This document shows, piece after piece, positions 30,329 to 32,561 of a DNA stretch of 32,561 bases (positions within the stretch are counted from its first letter, which is position 1; every line of letters begins with the position of its first letter). The stretch is from NCBI GenBank assembly GCA_900543845.1, contig UQTD01000015.1, positions 1 to 32,561 on the forward strand. Direction: 5' to 3'. The notes beneath the pieces were generated by a model. The model searched no databases and was not told the origin of the DNA. It saw only the letters and a list, made by a program, of their open reading frames with translations. The DNA is from an uncultured Collinsella sp. (GTDB taxonomy: Bacteria > Actinomycetota > Coriobacteriia > Coriobacteriales > Coriobacteriaceae). The position numbers were made by a program, and so were the translations under genes.

Positions 30329-30957
30329 GAATCCGAACGAAAATTAGGCATGTATCCGCTTCTTTAAAGTGGGCCAAAGCCAATGAGCACAACAGAACAC
30401 AACTCGGGCGTTGGACAATCGGGCTCGACAATGTCACAATTGGCGATTACTCCTACGGGGAAATCAACGTTCTTACGGCGTCCAAGCAACCCAAGCTTGC
30501 CATAGGCGAATTATGCTCGATTGCGCCAAATGTGACTTTCGTTATTCACAACAACCATCCCATCGACCATTTCACGACGTTTCCTCTGCGCCGCTTTGTC
30601 CTGGGAGAGACTTACGATGAGGCTTGCGGGAACGGCGGTATCGTCGTCGAAGAAGACGTTTGGATTGGTTACGGCGCGACCATCTTGGACGGCGTCCATA
30701 TAGGCCGGGGGGGGGTCGTCGCAGCAGGAGCAGTCGTCACCAAGGACGTGGAGCCTTACACGATCGTTGGGGGTGTGCCGGCAAAACCTGTCAAGAAACG
30801 CTTCAGCCAGGACGTCATCGACCGGCTCCTTGCGCTCGACTACTCGAAGGTGGACAGGCGTTTCGTGGAGACGCATATCGAACAGCTCTATCGTCCGCTG
30901 GACGAGCGCTCCATTGGGGAGCTGCTAGATGAGCCAGGGGACAGGCATGAACTATAG
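30322..30957 (+). CDS. Hexapeptide-repeat acyltransferase (CatB/O-acetyltransferase type) containing a G9 tract
   Basis: This 211-aa left-handed beta-helix acyltransferase shows the GIVVEEDVWIGYGATILDGV repeat with the family's VWIG turn, IGRGGVVAAGAVVTKDV, and PYTIVGGVPAKPVKKRF. A likely catalytic His lies in VIHNNHPIDHF. It probably O- or N-acetylates a sugar of the polymer. AGGAG at 30312-30316 is 5 nt before ATG 30322, and the gene overlaps wzy by 7 nt. A run of nine G (30707-30715) encodes part of IGRGGVV. In this sequence the frame is intact, but loss or gain of one G would truncate the enzyme in its active fold, so it may be switchable. Confidence 0.88.
   Translation: MLGIRTKIRHVSASLKWAKANEHNRTQLGRWTIGLDNVTIGDYSYGEINVLTASKQPKLAIGELCSIAPNVTFVIHNNHPIDHFTTFPLRRFVLGETYDEACGNGGIVVEEDVWIGYGATILDGVHIGRGGVVAAGAVVTKDVEPYTIVGGVPAKPVKKRFSQDVIDRLLALDYSKVDRRFVETHIEQLYRPLDERSIGELLDEPGDRHEL
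30707..30715 (+). repeat. Homopolymer run of nine G inside the acyltransferase gene
   Basis: Nine consecutive G are read CGG GGG GGG GTC. Such runs in bacterial surface-structure genes are classic sites of slipped-strand phase variation. It is the longest G run I noticed in the window. Confidence 0.95.
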
Positions 30958-32365
30958 GTCTTTGGCGGGCAACATGGTTGTCGCGTTCGCGGCCCAGGGT
31001 ATCTCGTTCTTGGCGAGCGTCGCTATGTCACTTCTCGTGCCGAAGGTGCTCGGCGTCGAGACGTACGGCTATTGGCAGCTGTTTATTTTTTACGCGAGCT
31101 ACTCAGGCTTCTTCATGCTCGGTCTCAACGACGGTATCTACCTCATCGAGGGCGGTAACACGAGGGGCGAGATAGACAAGCGAGCTGTGAACTCGCAGTT
31201 CCGCTTCGGCATGGCATTCCAGCTCGTCGTGGCCGCCGTCATCGCCATCATCGCCGTTGTTTGGGCGCCCGAGGCGCAGCGCTCGTTCGTCCTACTGGCG
31301 TTCGCCCTCTACACCGTGCTCTATAACCTTGCCGGATTCCTTGGCTATATCTTCCAGTCGATGAACGAGACCAAGCTTTTCTCGTATTCCACCATGATCG
31401 ACCGCCTGGTGTTCCTGGCCATCATCCTCGTGATGGTATTTATCCGGGTCCCTGATTTCGAGCCCTATGTTTTCGCCTATCTAATTTCGAAAGCCTGTTC
31501 ATTGGCCTATTGCATCGTTCGCTCCCGTGATTTCTTCGCAGCCGGAGCACTGGCCTTGACGGAGGCCGTCAAGCTGAGCCTTTCGAGCATGAAGGTCGGC
31601 TTCGCACTGATGATATCGAACGTTGCCTCGATGCTCGTCCTGGGTGTTGCGCGCGCGCTGGTAGACAAAGCCTGGGGAATTGAGGCCTTCGGGCGCGTGT
31701 CGTTCTGGCTCTCGATGGTGAACTTCTTCATCACCTTCGTGTCGCAGGCGAGCATGGTGCTGTTCCCGGCGCTTAGGCAGGGCACCGAGGGAGAACGAAG
31801 AGCTTTCTACCGCTTCGTTCGCGACATGATGGAGGTGACGTTTCCTGTGGTCTATCTCCTGTATTTCCCGATGGCATGGGTGCTGTCTCTCTGGCTTCCG
31901 CAATACGCCGACACCATGCACTATTTCGCGATTCTGTTGCCCGTCTGCGTGTTCGATACGAAGATGAACCTGTGCTGCACCACGTATTTTAAGGTGCTGA
32001 GGGAGGAACGGACGCTCCTCAAGGTGAACCTTTGCACGCTAGCGGGCAGCATAGCGCTTTGCACCATTGGCGTTTACGTGATCGGATCGCTCGATGCCGT
32101 CTTGCTTGGCACCGTCGCATGCATCGTTTGCCGTTCCCTTTGGTCGGAACGGCACTTGAACGCGAAAATTGGGGTTTCCACAACACCCGCCCCCATCGAA
32201 GAGGTCGTGCTCACCGCTGTGTTTGTGGCGCTAGCGCTTTGCGCGCCCGCGTTTGTTGCCGTCCTGGGGTATTTGGCGCTTTACGCAGCTTATTTGGTAC
32301 TGAACAGGCATTCGGCGCGAGACATGCTTGCCTTGACCAAGCGCGTGTTTACGCGAGGGAAATGA
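30929..32365 (+). CDS. wzx: Wzx-like polysaccharide flippase
   Basis: This 478-aa polytopic membrane protein of the oligosaccharidyl-lipid flippase (MOP) superfamily would move the lipid-linked repeat unit across the membrane. It has about twelve hydrophobic segments. The N-terminal region LAGNMVVAFAAQGISFLASV followed by LLVPKVLGVETYGYWQLF is characteristic of the Wzx/RfbX family. ATG 30929 follows GGGGAG with 7-nt spacing. ATG 30947 (MNYRSLAGN) with AGGGGA is an equally good start and would give 472 aa. It overlaps the acyltransferase end, so it is translationally coupled. Confidence 0.88.
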   Translation: MSQGTGMNYRSLAGNMVVAFAAQGISFLASVAMSLLVPKVLGVETYGYWQLFIFYASYSGFFMLGLNDGIYLIEGGNTRGEIDKRAVNSQFRFGMAFQLVVAAVIAIIAVVWAPEAQRSFVLLAFALYTVLYNLAGFLGYIFQSMNETKLFSYSTMIDRLVFLAIILVMVFIRVPDFEPYVFAYLISKACSLAYCIVRSRDFFAAGALALTEAVKLSLSSMKVGFALMISNVASMLVLGVARALVDKAWGIEAFGRVSFWLSMVNFFITFVSQASMVLFPALRQGTEGERRAFYRFVRDMMEVTFPVVYLLYFPMAWVLSLWLPQYADTMHYFAILLPVCVFDTKMNLCCTTYFKVLREERTLLKVNLCTLAGSIALCTIGVYVIGSLDAVLLGTVACIVCRSLWSERHLNAKIGVSTTPAPIEEVVLTAVFVALALCAPAFVAVLGYLALYAAYLVLNRHSARDMLALTKRVFTRGK

Positions 32366-32431
32366 ACGGATGCATAGCGCGGCTGGTCTGGAATAGATAC
32401 TCAATTACTCAACTTAGAAAGGAATAGCACA

Positions 32432-32561
32432 ATGAAAGGCATTATCCTCGCCGGCGGGTCCGGCACGCGCCTGTACCCGCTCACGCTCGTGACCTCCAAG
32501 CAGCTTCTGCCGGTCTACGACAAGCCCATGATCTACTACCCGCTGTCCACCCTCATGCTGG
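32432..32561 (+). CDS. rmlA: Glucose-1-phosphate thymidylyltransferase, 5' part
   Basis: The first 43 residues of RmlA, which makes dTDP-glucose, the first step of dTDP-L-rhamnose synthesis. MKGIILAGGSGTRLYPLT is the nucleotide loop, and SKQLLPVYDKPMIYYPLSTL is diagnostic of the family. AGAAAGGA precedes ATG 32432. The gene runs out of the right edge of the window. A 66-nt gap after wzx separates it from the coupled genes. The rest of the rml genes probably follow, supplying rhamnose to the upstream transferases. Confidence 0.95.
   Translation, partial: MKGIILAGGSGTRLYPLTLVTSKQLLPVYDKPMIYYPLSTLML

Overview
The window looks like the chromosome of a high-GC gut Coriobacteriia bacterium, most likely Collinsella or a close relative. 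I infer this from GC-rich codon use (CGC, CTG, GCC), the combination of a GlgC/GlgD pair with a GT5 glycogen synthase and a GH13-GH77 fusion, and the general gene style. No rRNA or species marker is present, so the genus is an inference.

Layout. Positions 1-4416 (+) hold a housekeeping run: the end of priA, def, a large intergenic hairpin and terminator, then fmt and rsmB overlapping at ATGA. Positions 4417-4865 are intergenic, with two related long hairpins on either side of an AT-richer segment that has an orphan 69-codon ORF. Positions 4866-18523 (-) hold a starch/glycogen block, transcribed right to left: glgB, glgP, glgC, glgD, glgA, then a GH13-GH77 fusion enzyme and an FmdB-type zinc ribbon protein. 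GlgC/GlgD would make ADP-glucose, GlgA elongates, GlgB branches, GlgP degrades, and the fusion enzyme trims and rearranges alpha-glucans. GlgA and GlgB both end in long Lys/Ala-rich, histone-H1-like tails, which is the most unusual protein feature of the window. Positions 18736-18833 are a divergent regulatory region with a duplicated operator-like motif. Positions 18870-20210 (+) encode a HAD phosphatase and a thiamine pyrophosphokinase. A complete tRNA-Ala(GGC) with a strong promoter and its own terminator lies at 20239-20396.

Positions 20397-32561 (+) are a surface polysaccharide locus. It has a long structured leader, a NusG-like antiterminator interrupted by an in-frame TAG, a 4,6-dehydratase and aminotransferase pair that would make an amino-dideoxy sugar, a PglC-type initiating sugar transferase, three glycosyltransferases, two acyltransferases, a Wzy-like polymerase, a Wzx-like flippase, and the beginning of rmlA (dTDP-rhamnose synthesis). 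The locus is coupled by short overlaps (ATGA, TGATG, TAATG). One acyltransferase is frameshifted by an apparent single-G loss, and the other contains a run of nine G, so surface structure may vary by slippage or by gene decay. From about 25.57 kb onward codon use changes (more AGG/AGA arginine, an AT-rich wzy), which suggests a serotype-specific imported segment.

Several intergenic regions carry long inverted repeats (1745-1881, 4423-4489, 4765-4831, 8694-8827) that the annotated genes do not explain.
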